Shown here one piece after another: positions 16,197 to 23,729 of a DNA stretch of 39,515 nucleotides (its first letter is position 1; every line of letters starts with the position of its first letter). The position numbers and the translations under genes are program-made. The DNA comes from an uncultured Faecalibacterium sp. (GTDB taxonomy: Bacteria > Bacillota > Clostridia > Oscillospirales > Ruminococcaceae). The notes under the pieces are model-generated. The model searched no databases, was not told where the DNA came from, and saw only the letters and a list, made by a program, of their open reading frames with translations. The stretch is from positions 1-39,515 of the forward strand of contig URVW01000015.1 in NCBI GenBank assembly GCA_900551435.1, given 5' to 3'.

Positions 16197-16853
16197 ATGA
16201 ACATCCGCTCGATTTTTTTGTTCCGGGGGCTGACCGATGCCGACATCTCCCAGATGGAGCACTGTCACTGTCTGCGGCAGAAGGCATTTTCCCGCCGGGA
16301 AGCCATTTTCCGTTCCGGCGATACCGTCCACGAGATCGGCATCGTGCTGAGCGGCTGCGTCCATGTGGAAAGCGTGGATCTCTGGGGCAACAAGAGCCTG
16401 TTGAGCGAGGTGCGGCCCGGGCAGGTCTTTGCCGAGACATATGCCTTTTGCGCCGAGCCGCTGATGGTGGACGCCGTGGCCGCAGAGCCGTGCACCGTGC
16501 TGTTTTTGGACGTCTCCGCCCTCTCCCGCCCCCACGCAGAGGGCAGCTGGCAGCAGCAGCTTCTGCGGAATCTGCTCCACGTCTCGATGCGGAAAAATCT
16601 GGGGCTGTCCCGTCGCATTTTCTGCACGACGCCCAAGACGGTGCGCGGGCGGCTGCTGACCTACCTGTCCGGTCAGGCGGTCCAAGCCGGGAGCAAAACG
16701 TTCGATCTTCCGTTCAACCGCCAGCAGCTGGCCGATTACCTCAACCTTGACCGCAGTGCCCTTTCCAAGGAGCTGGGCCGGATGCGGGACGAGGGGTTGT
16801 TGGAGTTCGAAAAGAACCACTTCGTGCTCAAGGAGCTTCCGGAGACCTTCTGA
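16197..16853 (+). CDS. Crp/Fnr-family transcriptional regulator
   Basis: 218 residues from the ATG at 16197, downstream of the predicted transcription start; the longer ORF from 16092 runs into the opposite gene. The N-terminal cyclic-nucleotide-binding-like barrel (about 5-120) starts IFLFRGLTDADI and holds GDTVHEIGIVLSGCVHVE. The C-terminal winged helix has FNRQQLADYLNLDRSALSKE, the recognition region. There is no FNR-type N-terminal Cys cluster, so oxygen sensing by a 4Fe-4S cluster is unlikely; heme or NO sensing as in HcpR-like members is possible but unproven. It probably controls the divergent ferredoxin gene. Confidence 0.88.
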   Translation: MNIRSIFLFRGLTDADISQMEHCHCLRQKAFSRREAIFRSGDTVHEIGIVLSGCVHVESVDLWGNKSLLSEVRPGQVFAETYAFCAEPLMVDAVAAEPCTVLFLDVSALSRPHAEGSWQQQLLRNLLHVSMRKNLGLSRRIFCTTPKTVRGRLLTYLSGQAVQAGSKTFDLPFNRQQLADYLNLDRSALSKELGRMRDEGLLEFEKNHFVLKELPETF

Positions 16854-16855
16854 AC

Positions 16856-16912
16856 AAAAAATGCGCAGAGGAACGCACCGGTTTCGGTGCAGACCTCTGC
16901 GCATTTGCATTT
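16856..16912. terminator. Bidirectional terminator after the Crp/Fnr gene
   Basis: Stem ATGCGCAGAGG (16861-16871) with CCTCTGCGCAT (16894-16904), with an inner stem GCACCG-GTTT-CGGTGC. AAAAA precedes it and T-rich sequence follows, so it serves both the Crp/Fnr gene and the convergent Ser-rich gene. Confidence 0.85.
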
Positions 16913-16923
16913 ATTGAGATGGG

Positions 16924-17814
16924 TCAGGACGGGATGTGGTCCACGATCCAGCTGCCGCCGTCGCCGCTGCCGGTCGCGCTGTTATAGACGATGTCGGTCA
17001 GTTCCTTGGTCATGGCCGACTTCTGCTCTTTATAGGTTGCTTCCGCCTCGTCCGCGATGCTCTGGTCGCGGCCATTGTCCTTCAGATACTGGCGCAGTTC
17101 CTTCAGGATGGCGTTGAACTCCTTGTCGCACCGGCTCTGGGCCGAATTCAGCTTGGCGGTCTTGGAAACGACGATGGAGACTTTCAGCGCGATGCTGCGT
17201 TCTTCTTCCGGGTGGGAGACATACTCGGTGTATGTCTCACCGATGATGCCGTACAATTCCTTCTGACTGCTCTGCCGCAGGTTGGTCAGCTGGCTGACAT
17301 AGCTGTCGATCTGCTTGTCCACAGCGCTCTCGGCGCTGGCGCTGCTGCTTGCCGCGCTGCTGGAGGCCGCATGAGAAGAAGACGCCGTCTCATGCGACGA
17401 AGCCGCCTGAGAATGGGCCGCCGAAGAAGCGGTGCTGCTGGCAGAACTGCTGCTGGCAGAACTGCTGCTCGAAGAAGCGCTGCTGGAAGAGCTGCTCTCC
17501 TCTTTCGAACTGCTGGCGGATTCCGAAGCGGCTTCGCTGGAGGACACTTCCTCGGACAGAGCGTTTTCCTCATCCAGTGCGGAGTCCGGCTCTTCTTCCG
17601 GCACACTTTCTGCCGCGCTCTCCGACTCCGGTGCGCTCTCGGCACTGGAACTGGAGGTTTCCTCCGGCTCGTCCCAGATAATTTCTTCTTTCGATTCGCT
17701 GCTTGACACCGGAACGGGTGCACGGTCAGCCACCACAGCCATGATCCCCACCGCAAGGATGGCTACCGCCATCACGATCCCCGCGATGAGCTTTTTGTTC
17801 GAACGATTCTGCAT
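16924..17814 (-). CDS. Membrane-anchored protein with a Ser/Ala/Glu-rich stalk
   Basis: 296 residues from the ATG at 17814. The longer ORF (to 17886) starts upstream of the predicted transcription start, so it is rejected. A basic N-terminus (MQNRSNKKL) and one membrane helix (IAGIVMAVAILAVGIMAVVA) lead to about 130 residues of low complexity made of Ser, Ala and Glu, with long runs of Ser. The C-terminal domain (about 110 residues) is charged and helical, with KVSIVVSKTAKLNSAQSRCD and LRQYLKDNGRDQSIADEAE, and ends SWIVDHIPS. It looks like a spacer-bearing extracellular protein. I do not recognise the C-terminal domain. The Ser-rich DNA is itself repetitive (repeats of GCAGAACTGCTGCTG type) and may vary in length. 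Confidence 0.75.
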   Translation of the reverse strand: MQNRSNKKLIAGIVMAVAILAVGIMAVVADRAPVPVSSSESKEEIIWDEPEETSSSSAESAPESESAAESVPEEEPDSALDEENALSEEVSSSEAASESASSSKEESSSSSSASSSSSSASSSSASSTASSAAHSQAASSHETASSSHAASSSAASSSASAESAVDKQIDSYVSQLTNLRQSSQKELYGIIGETYTEYVSHPEEERSIALKVSIVVSKTAKLNSAQSRCDKEFNAILKELRQYLKDNGRDQSIADEAEATYKEQKSAMTKELTDIVYNSATGSGDGGSWIVDHIPS

Positions 17815-17870
17815 CTTTTTTCTGCCCCTTTTTGATGACGTCCCCTGCACGAACTGCGCAGAGCAGTTTA

Positions 17871-17899
17871 AGCATACCATTCCCACCCGGTGATTTCAA
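17871..17899 (-). promoter_or_regulatory. Promoter of the Ser-rich membrane protein gene
   Basis: Minus strand TTGAAA (17894-17899), 17-nt spacer, TATGCT (17871-17876). The predicted transcript start near 17864 lies downstream of the longest-ORF start and supports the ATG at 17814. Confidence 0.7.
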
Positions 17900-17936
17900 G
17901 AGACAAATCGTGAATTTGATCGCATTTTCACACAAC

Positions 17937-17975
17937 AACGCCCCTCGGAAGCGCGGAAACCTTCCGAGGGGCGTT
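17937..17975. terminator. Terminator downstream of the first DASS permease
   Basis: Perfect 15-bp stem AACGCCCCTCGGAAG (17937-17951) with CTTCCGAGGGGCGTT (17961-17975), loop of 9. It follows the permease stop on the minus strand; the T-run there is short (TTGTTGTG). Confidence 0.8.
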
Positions 17976-17997
17976 TGCGTATGCGGAGAACGCGGGA

Positions 17998-19272
17998 TCA
18001 GGTGAACGGATACAGAGCCGGCAGGTAAAACACCGACACAACGATCAGGATCAGCGCCAGCGGGGTACCGCACTTGAGATAATCTTTCAGCGTATATCCA
18101 CCCGGCTCGATGATCATGATCTGGCAGGGTGCGGCCATGGGGGTCATGATGGACACACAGCTGGCCGTGATGACCCCGATGACGGCCGCGCGGGGGTCCA
18201 CACCCATCCGGATACAGGCGGACGTCACCAAGGGGATGAAGATTGTCAGGGTGGCCAAATTGGACATGATCCGCGTCAGAATAAAGGGCACAAGGAAGAA
18301 CACCAGCATGATGAGATAGGGGTTGCGGGTGTCGCCCAGCAGACGGATCATCCAGTCAGCCACCACATCTCCTGCGCCCGTGGTCTGGATGGCATCCGAC
18401 AGGGCCAGCACACCAGCAAACAGGAAGATGGTGGGCTGATGGATGGAGTTCAGGGCTTCCTTCTCTGTCAGCACGCCGGTCAGCACCAGAGCGGCAGCGC
18501 CGATGCAGGAAATGAGATACATCTTGACACCAATGACATTTTCCAGCAGCATCATTGCAATGGAGACCAGAACGATGACGACGGCCAGTTTGCGCTTGAA
18601 CGGGCTGAGCTTTTCGCTCTCATCGGCGGTATGCCCTGCATCCGCAAACTGTTCGTTGGGAATGTCCGGCATCAATTTATAGCCGATAAAGGTCATATAC
18701 AGGATGGCGATCACCAGCATCGGGATGCGCGCGATGGTGAAATCCCAGATGTGCAGCGGTGTCGGCGCACCAGCCTGCATCATGACATCGTTCCACGCCA
18801 TGTTCGAGGCTCCCTGTCCCAGAAAGGTCATCTGGGTGGCAATGTTGGCACAGGCCATCGAGGGATACAGCAGCTTGCTCCGGCTCACGCCGATGTCGTT
18901 TGCAATGCCCACCAGCAGCGGGATCATAATGGCTGCGGTCGCGGTGGCGCTGGTGATGGCTCCCAGAAACGCGCCCGCCACGCAGGAAAGAAAGATCAGC
19001 ATCCGCATATTGTCCTTGTAGCGGAGGACAAGACTCTGCGCCTTGTCGATCAGAGGCGTTTTGGTCAGACCCGCACCGATGACGAACATGGCCACGAACA
19101 TGACCACATTCGTATTGATAAATCCACTGAACGCTTCAGCAGGGGTCTTGATGCCGGTGAGGATCAAGGCCAGAATGATCCCGGTAGAGATGACCGAAAA
19201 CGGTACTTTTCCGGAGACAAACGCAATGATCGTCACAAGCAGGATGAGAAGTGTGATTTCCAATGGGCTCAT
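17998..19272 (-). CDS. DASS/SLC13-family permease with altered SNT motifs
   Basis: 424 residues from the ATG at 19272, which follows ACAGGAGGAAACTTCC. Polytopic protein of the divalent anion:Na+ symporter family, moving dicarboxylates or related anions. The two family repeats are clear, but the substrate/Na+ binding Ser-Asn-Thr tripeptides are changed: SAT at about residues 108-110 and SNL at about 337-339. The neighbouring paralogue at 21090 keeps both SNT motifs. It comes last in the minus-strand order permease-ttdA-ttdB-permease, after a hairpin. An alternative is an antiporter or a sulfate/other-anion transporter rather than a Na+-dicarboxylate symporter. Confidence 0.88.
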   Translation of the reverse strand: MSPLEITLLILLVTIIAFVSGKVPFSVISTGIILALILTGIKTPAEAFSGFINTNVVMFVAMFVIGAGLTKTPLIDKAQSLVLRYKDNMRMLIFLSCVAGAFLGAITSATATAAIMIPLLVGIANDIGVSRSKLLYPSMACANIATQMTFLGQGASNMAWNDVMMQAGAPTPLHIWDFTIARIPMLVIAILYMTFIGYKLMPDIPNEQFADAGHTADESEKLSPFKRKLAVVIVLVSIAMMLLENVIGVKMYLISCIGAAALVLTGVLTEKEALNSIHQPTIFLFAGVLALSDAIQTTGAGDVVADWMIRLLGDTRNPYLIMLVFFLVPFILTRIMSNLATLTIFIPLVTSACIRMGVDPRAAVIGVITASCVSIMTPMAAPCQIMIIEPGGYTLKDYLKCGTPLALILIVVSVFYLPALYPFT

Positions 19273-19312
19273 GGAAGTTTCCTCCTGTGTATAGTTCCCT
19301 TTTGATGAACAA

Positions 19313-19357
19313 ATAACGCCCCGGAGCCCTTTACGCGGAAAAGGGTCCCGGGGCAAA
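19313..19357 (-). terminator. Hairpin between ttdB and the downstream permease
   Basis: Arms 19319-19333 (GCCCCGGAGCCCTTT) and 19341-19355 (AAAGGGTCCCGGGGC) pair over 13 of 15 positions. On the minus strand no clean T-run follows (GTTATTTGTT), and no promoter was seen between it and the permease, so it may be a partial terminator that lowers expression of the last gene. Confidence 0.55.
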
Positions 19358-19491
19358 CTGCGGAGAACAAATGCGCGGCAAATTTGGCTGAGCAAAAATT
19401 TCAGGTTGAAAAGAACGATTTAGGAGAATCGTATGAAAGGAAATCGTGAGTGAAGTCTGTCCCCCGCTGAGAGAATATGTGTTACAACAAT

Positions 19492-20118
19492 TTACTTGAT
19501 GAACTTGACGTGCTTGCAGATCTCTTCGATGGCCTTTTCCTTGCGCTCATTGAAGATGACCTTGTTTTCCTCGAACAGGTTGCGGCCCTCGGTGTCGATG
19601 GAGACGATCAGGGGGCCGAACTCGTTCACACGGCAATGCCACAGCGTCTCGGGCATGCCAAGATCACGCCACTGGGCCTCGACGATCTCTTCCACCTCAG
19701 TGGCCGCGACAACGGCGTTGCCAGCGGGGAACACACAGTGGATGGCGCCGAACTCCTTACAGGCACGCTCGGTATTGGGACCCATGCCTCCCTTGCCCAC
19801 GATGACGCGGACGCCGGACTTCTGCACGAACTCATACTCGAACTTCTCCATGCGCATGGAGGTGGTGGGGCCGACCGAGACCATCTCGAACTTGTCGTTT
19901 TCCAGCGGGCGGATGATGGGGCCGGCGTGGAAGATGGCGGCGTCCTTGACGTCCACGGGCAGCGGGCGGCCCTCCTCCACGAGGCGGCGGTGGGCCACGT
20001 CGCGGCAGGTCGTCAGGCTGCCATTCAGATAAACGATATCCCCGATGTGGATATCCTTCAGGTCCTCTGCAGAGACCGGAGTCGTGAGAATTTTCTTACC
20101 GTCTTTGATCGTCAACAT
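19492..20118 (-). CDS. ttdB: L(+)-tartrate dehydratase / class I fumarase-type hydro-lyase, beta subunit
   Basis: 208 residues. Beta subunit of a two-subunit Fe-S hydro-lyase that dehydrates L-tartrate to oxaloacetate, or fumarate/malate in fumarase relatives. Segments ILTTPVSAEDLKDIHIGDIV, CRDVAHRRLVEEGRPLP, VSVGPTTSMRMEKFE, GKGGMGPNTERACKEFGA and VNEFGPLIVSIDTEG fit TtdB more closely, from my memory of the E. coli protein, than the fused fumarase C-domain. Its ATG overlaps the ttdA stop by one base (TAATG), so subunits are made in ratio. Flanked by permeases, so tartrate or a related hydroxy-acid is the likely substrate; fumarase activity cannot be excluded. Confidence 0.88.
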   Translation of the reverse strand: MLTIKDGKKILTTPVSAEDLKDIHIGDIVYLNGSLTTCRDVAHRRLVEEGRPLPVDVKDAAIFHAGPIIRPLENDKFEMVSVGPTTSMRMEKFEYEFVQKSGVRVIVGKGGMGPNTERACKEFGAIHCVFPAGNAVVAATEVEEIVEAQWRDLGMPETLWHCRVNEFGPLIVSIDTEGRNLFEENKVIFNERKEKAIEEICKHVKFIK

Positions 20119-21017
20119 TACAAAGTCACCCCCGAGTGAGTATCAATGGTGTAGTTCAGGTCCTTGTCGAAAATGATGTGGCCGCGGCGATGACTCCAGC
20201 AGCCGACGTTGACGGCAACGCCAATCGCGGAGGGGTGGCGGGCGGTGTTCTCAATGTGGACGCCCATCACCGAATACTTGCCGCCCATGCCCTGAGGGCC
20301 AAGGCCGATGGAGTTGATGCCATCTTCAAGCAGCTTCTCCATATAAGCAGCGCGCTCGTTCTCGTTGTGGCTGCCCAGAGGACGCATCAGCGCCTTCTTG
20401 GACAGGAGCGCAGCGGTCTCAACCGAAGTTGCCACGCCGACGCCGACGAGCAGCGGAGGACATGCATTGATGCCGTAGCTGGTCATGACGTCCAGAACGA
20501 ACTTGGTCACGCCCTCATAGCCAGCACCCGGCATCAGGACCATGGCCTTTCCCGGAAGGGTGCAGCCGCCGCCCGCCATGTAAGCGTAGATCTCGCACTT
20601 GTCGCTGTTGGGGATGATGTCCCACCAGACAGTCGGCGTGCCCTTGCCGACATTGCGGCCGGTGTTGAACTCGTCGAAGGTCTCCACGCTGTTGTGGCGC
20701 AGGGGAGCTTCGAAGGTGGACTTGACCACGGCCTCCTTCAGCAGACCCTCGACCTCACCGATCAGCGGGAAGTCCACGCCGCACTTTACCCAGAACTGGA
20801 GCACGCCGGTATCCTGACAGCTGGGGCGGTTCAGCTCCTTGGCCAGCTTCTGGTTCCGCTTCATCGTCTCGTAAATGACCTTGGACAGCGGTGCGTCCTC
20901 CTGTGCGCCCAGCTCGTCGAGCTTGGCAATGATGTCGTCCGGCAGCACTTTCGCGATATGGGAAACGAAGTTCGCCATATAGGTCGTCATCTGCTGCACC
21001 TGTTCCTGTTTGTTCAT
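20118..21017 (-). CDS. ttdA: L(+)-tartrate dehydratase / class I fumarase-type hydro-lyase, alpha subunit
   Basis: 299 residues from the ATG at 21017 (AAGGAGGCATTGG upstream; 17 earlier codons rejected). Catalytic subunit carrying the 4Fe-4S cluster. Cluster and active-site segments are LNRPSCQDTG, APLRHNSVETFDEFNTGRN, YMAGGGCTLPGKA, INACPPLLVGVG and NVGCWSHRRG. The N-terminal region (MANFVSHIAKVLPDDIIAKL) and the size match TtdA. It is translationally coupled to ttdB. The oxygen-labile cluster suits an anaerobe. With the adjacent transporters it would feed imported tartrate/hydroxy-acids into oxaloacetate. Confidence 0.9.
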   Translation of the reverse strand: MNKQEQVQQMTTYMANFVSHIAKVLPDDIIAKLDELGAQEDAPLSKVIYETMKRNQKLAKELNRPSCQDTGVLQFWVKCGVDFPLIGEVEGLLKEAVVKSTFEAPLRHNSVETFDEFNTGRNVGKGTPTVWWDIIPNSDKCEIYAYMAGGGCTLPGKAMVLMPGAGYEGVTKFVLDVMTSYGINACPPLLVGVGVATSVETAALLSKKALMRPLGSHNENERAAYMEKLLEDGINSIGLGPQGMGGKYSVMGVHIENTARHPSAIGVAVNVGCWSHRRGHIIFDKDLNYTIDTHSGVTL

Positions 21018-21089
21018 TCCAATGCCTCCTTGAAAGATTTGGTTTGGTACATTTGCGCGTTTATTCACTCATTCAACGCTCTGCCCACA

Positions 21090-22358
21090 TTACTGCGGGA
21101 AGAACGGAAATGCGATGGGAAGGATCACCATGCTGACGACCGTTGCGATGAGGATGAGGGGCAGACCAGCTTTGGCATAATCCTTGAAGGTGTACCCGCC
21201 GGCGGAAACCACCATGGTGTTGGCGGGCATCCCGATGGGGGTCGCGTATGCGCAGGAGCCGCCGATGACACAGGCCATCAGGACGGCGCGGGGGTCGGCG
21301 CCCATGCCCTGTGCGATGCTCAGGCAGATGGGGACCATCAGGGCGGTGGTTGCGGTGTTGGACATGAAGTTGGTCATGACGCAGCAGAGCAGGAAAACCA
21401 CCAGAGTCAGGACGTAGGGAGAGGGATTCTCGCCCAGTGCGCCGATGACGATGTTTGCGATCTCTGCGCCTGCGCCGGTCTTATCCAGAGCAGAGGCCAG
21501 AGACAGCGTGCCGCCGAAGAGGAAGATGGTCTTGAGGTCGATGGACTTCAGGGCGTCCTTCTCGGAGATGACACCGGTAAGGATCAGAGCCAGCGCACCG
21601 ATACAGCCGGTGATGCAGAGCTTGATGCCGATCTGCTTTTCAAAGATCATGCCCAGCAGGGTGAGCACGAGGATGACCAGCGAGAGGACCTGCTTCCACT
21701 TGGGGACATTGCTGAAGTCCTGTTCGGTGTTGAACGCGCCGTCGTCCTTGACTTCGTGGGCCGGCAGCAGCTTCTCGCCGACGGTGGCGTAGAAGAGGAT
21801 GCCGACGATCAGGATGGGCAGGCCGACGATGGCGTACTCGAAGAAGCCGAAGGACATGCCGATCTCCTCCAATGCGCTCTGGGCGATCAGGTTGCCGGGA
21901 GCACCGATGAGGGAGAGGTTTCCGCCCATGGCCGCTGCAAACACCAGCGGCATCAGCAGCTTGGAGCGGGAGTAGCCGGACTTTGCCGCGATGCCGATGA
22001 CCACAGGGATCAGGACGGCGGCTGTGCCGGTGTTGGAGAGAACGCCGCTCATCAGACCAACGATGACCATGATGGCTACGATGAGACTGCGCTCGGATTT
22101 GGCAAAGTGGGTGACGATGCCGCCGATCTTGTTGGCCATGCCTGTTTCAAACAGAGCACCGCCGACGATGAACATGGCGACGAAGAGGATGACGTTGCTG
22201 TCGATAAAGCCCGCAAAAGCGGTCTTGATGTCCAGCACGCCGGTGACGACCAGACCGATACAGACAATCATGGATGTCACGCCGAGGGGGATCTTCTCAA
22301 ACACGAACATGACGACCGCGAAGAGAAGAAACAACAGGGTGATGGTAGATGGACTCAT
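21090..22358 (-). CDS. DASS/SLC13-family dicarboxylate permease (canonical SNT motifs)
   Basis: 422 residues from the ATG at 22358, preceded by AAAGGAGGAACCCCC. Eleven or so membrane segments in two inverted repeats. Both Ser-Asn-Thr motifs are intact, at about residues 108-110 (SNTGTAAVLIP) and 333-335 (SNTATTALMVP), plus the NLSLIGAPGNL turn. E. coli uses a same-family antiporter (TtdT) for tartrate, which makes tartrate/succinate exchange a reasonable guess. It is the first gene of the operon and starts after a 235-nt leader with two operator copies. Its paralogue sits at the far end (17998). Confidence 0.9.
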   Translation of the reverse strand: MSPSTITLLFLLFAVVMFVFEKIPLGVTSMIVCIGLVVTGVLDIKTAFAGFIDSNVILFVAMFIVGGALFETGMANKIGGIVTHFAKSERSLIVAIMVIVGLMSGVLSNTGTAAVLIPVVIGIAAKSGYSRSKLLMPLVFAAAMGGNLSLIGAPGNLIAQSALEEIGMSFGFFEYAIVGLPILIVGILFYATVGEKLLPAHEVKDDGAFNTEQDFSNVPKWKQVLSLVILVLTLLGMIFEKQIGIKLCITGCIGALALILTGVISEKDALKSIDLKTIFLFGGTLSLASALDKTGAGAEIANIVIGALGENPSPYVLTLVVFLLCCVMTNFMSNTATTALMVPICLSIAQGMGADPRAVLMACVIGGSCAYATPIGMPANTMVVSAGGYTFKDYAKAGLPLILIATVVSMVILPIAFPFFPQ

Positions 22359-22387
22359 ACTGGGGGTTCCTCCTTTTGATTTTTGAT

Positions 22388-22399
22388 AATGTATCCATT
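22388..22399 (-). promoter_or_regulatory. GntR-type operator, leader copy 1
   Basis: AATGTATCCATT, an imperfect palindrome one base from AATGTATACATT, the typical half-site pair of FadR/FCD-type GntR regulators. It is the core of a 19-nt stretch (TTTGATAATGTATCCATTT) that recurs exactly at 22572-22590. It lies about 30 nt upstream of the permease start. Confidence 0.6.
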
Positions 22400-22577
22400 T
22401 ATTGACGCACCACACGCCAATCTTCCGGAACGCCCCCGCTGCACCTCATTGTGCAGAGTCTTTTCTGCATGGTCGTGCCCTCACGACGCCCCCTCTCCCG
22501 TTTCAGGAAGGGCGACCGCTGCGGGCAGACCCGCGAGCGGTATTGCAGTTTTTATTTCTTTATCTTTAATCTTTGAT

Positions 22578-22589
22578 AATGTATCCATT
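22578..22589 (-). promoter_or_regulatory. GntR-type operator, promoter-proximal copy 2
   Basis: Same AATGTATCCATT core and the same 19-nt context as copy 1. It lies roughly +4 to +15 from the predicted transcription start, a position where binding would block the promoter at 22600-22628. Confidence 0.65.
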
Positions 22590-22599
22590 TGACGATGCA

Positions 22600-22628
22600 A
22601 GAATACACCCGAGAACCGATTCTGTCAA
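22600..22628 (-). promoter_or_regulatory. Promoter of the permease-ttdAB-permease operon
   Basis: Minus strand perfect TTGACA (22623-22628), 17-nt spacer, TATTCT (22600-22605). The predicted start near 22593 puts a GntR operator copy immediately downstream. The leader to the first permease is about 235 nt and contains GC-rich hairpins (CCGCTCGCGGG...CCCGCAGCGG). Confidence 0.75.
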
Positions 22629-22735
22629 GAGGTTTTTGCGAGGTTTGTCGCTTTGTATGTTTTTTGCACCATTTTTTGTGCACCGCACACAAACAGAAGG
22701 ATACAACGTATTTTTTAGAGCGCTGGCGCAAAACG

Positions 22736-23093
22736 AACCTCTCAGTCATTGCTTCGCAATGCCAGCTCCCCTAGCAGGGGAGCCATTGGCAGGTCGGGCA
22801 ACCCCTGCTGGACGATAAAAGTTTTATTTTTCGCAAACAACAGTGCTCCGCTGTCTAGGCTGACTGCATCTGCACAAACGCCCGTGGTTAGAGCGTAGGA
22901 TAGATGTCGTTGCCCTAGGCAGCAGAGCACTTTCTTTTTAGTTTTCGAGAAACTCGATTCATCGAGTAGGACCAAAACCGGCACGCCAGTGGCTCCCCTA
23001 TTTAGGAAAGACTCCCTCCGGCCGGAGGGAGATGTCGCGTAAGCGACAGAGGGAGGACGGCTGGCAAAGCCGAAAGGCTTTGACTGAGAGGTT
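22736..23093 (+). repeat. Full-length palindromic repeat element, copy 2 (MITE-like)
   Basis: 358 nt with the same ends as copy 1: AACCTCTCAGTC and GACTGAGAGGTT, the latter reaching the stop codon of the DUF1847 gene. Left hairpin CTCCCCTAGCAGGGGAG, central GTGCTCCGCTGTCTAGGCTGAC identical to copy 1, right palindrome CTCCCTCCGGCCGGAGGGAG identical to copy 1. The rest varies by scattered substitutions. It separates the regulator genes from the ttd operon promoter and may end the regulator transcript. Confidence 0.85.
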
Positions 23094-23713
23094 TACTCTA
23101 GTCTCTTTTTGAAATACCCCTCGGCGCAGTAAATGGCCCCACAGGGATTATGCGCCAGAACGCGGTCTTTTGCCACCAGCGTCGTGACCATGGCTTCGGA
23201 ATACTTATAAAACATCGAGTCGTGCCCCACACAAAGGCCGACCTCAATGTTAAATTCGGTCTGCTGTTCGTTCAAAAGCTTCGCCTGTGCGATGGGATTG
23301 CACATCGCTTCGAACGCTCCCGGGTGAATCTTCACTTCTTCCGGGATGCCGACCTCTTCCTTAGAGGTCCCACCGGTCTTGCAGATGACCGATACCACCT
23401 CGAACCCCTGTGCACGGAGCAGGTCCGCCACGACGCGGGCTTCCTTGCGCAGACCCTTGCAGAACGCAAGGCCCAGTTTGTGGTATCCCATCCGCTTGCA
23501 GAATTCCACCGTCTCCTTCAGGCGGGGCCACTGGCAGTAGCCCAAACCCTCGATGGCCGAACAGTTGACATAAAAGTCATGATTTTCCGGCAGGTCGTAG
23601 CCCGCGCGGGCGCTCTCCATCACCGAAGTATTCCGCATCGGACAGTTTTTCGGCATTTTCTCCGGCTCATTGTTCGCGCAAGCCAGAACCGTACAGTTAG
23701 CGCAGGTATACAT
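23093..23713 (-). CDS. DUF1847-family cysteine-rich protein
   Basis: 206 residues with cysteines at about 4, 7, 12, 24, 51, 60, 72, 85 and 111, the first ones as CANCTVLAC, suggesting a metal or Fe-S site. GYHKLGLAFCKGLRKEARVV and VGLCVGHDSMFYKYSEA are typical of DUF1847. The function of the family is unknown to me. It starts 16 nt after the second GntR gene on the same strand with a strong GGGGAGGGG site, so it is the third gene of the regulator transcript. Its stop codon touches the end of the repeat element. A role in sensing or metal handling for the Fe-S dehydratase is possible but speculative. Confidence 0.82.
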   Translation of the reverse strand: MYTCANCTVLACANNEPEKMPKNCPMRNTSVMESARAGYDLPENHDFYVNCSAIEGLGYCQWPRLKETVEFCKRMGYHKLGLAFCKGLRKEARVVADLLRAQGFEVVSVICKTGGTSKEEVGIPEEVKIHPGAFEAMCNPIAQAKLLNEQQTEFNIEVGLCVGHDSMFYKYSEAMVTTLVAKDRVLAHNPCGAIYCAEGYFKKRLE

Positions 23714-23729
23714 CAGGCCCCTCCCCTTC

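Noticed and set aside
17815..17886. Upstream start of the Ser-rich protein
   Set aside because: It lies upstream of the predicted transcription start and would put a Cys-containing peptide before the membrane anchor.
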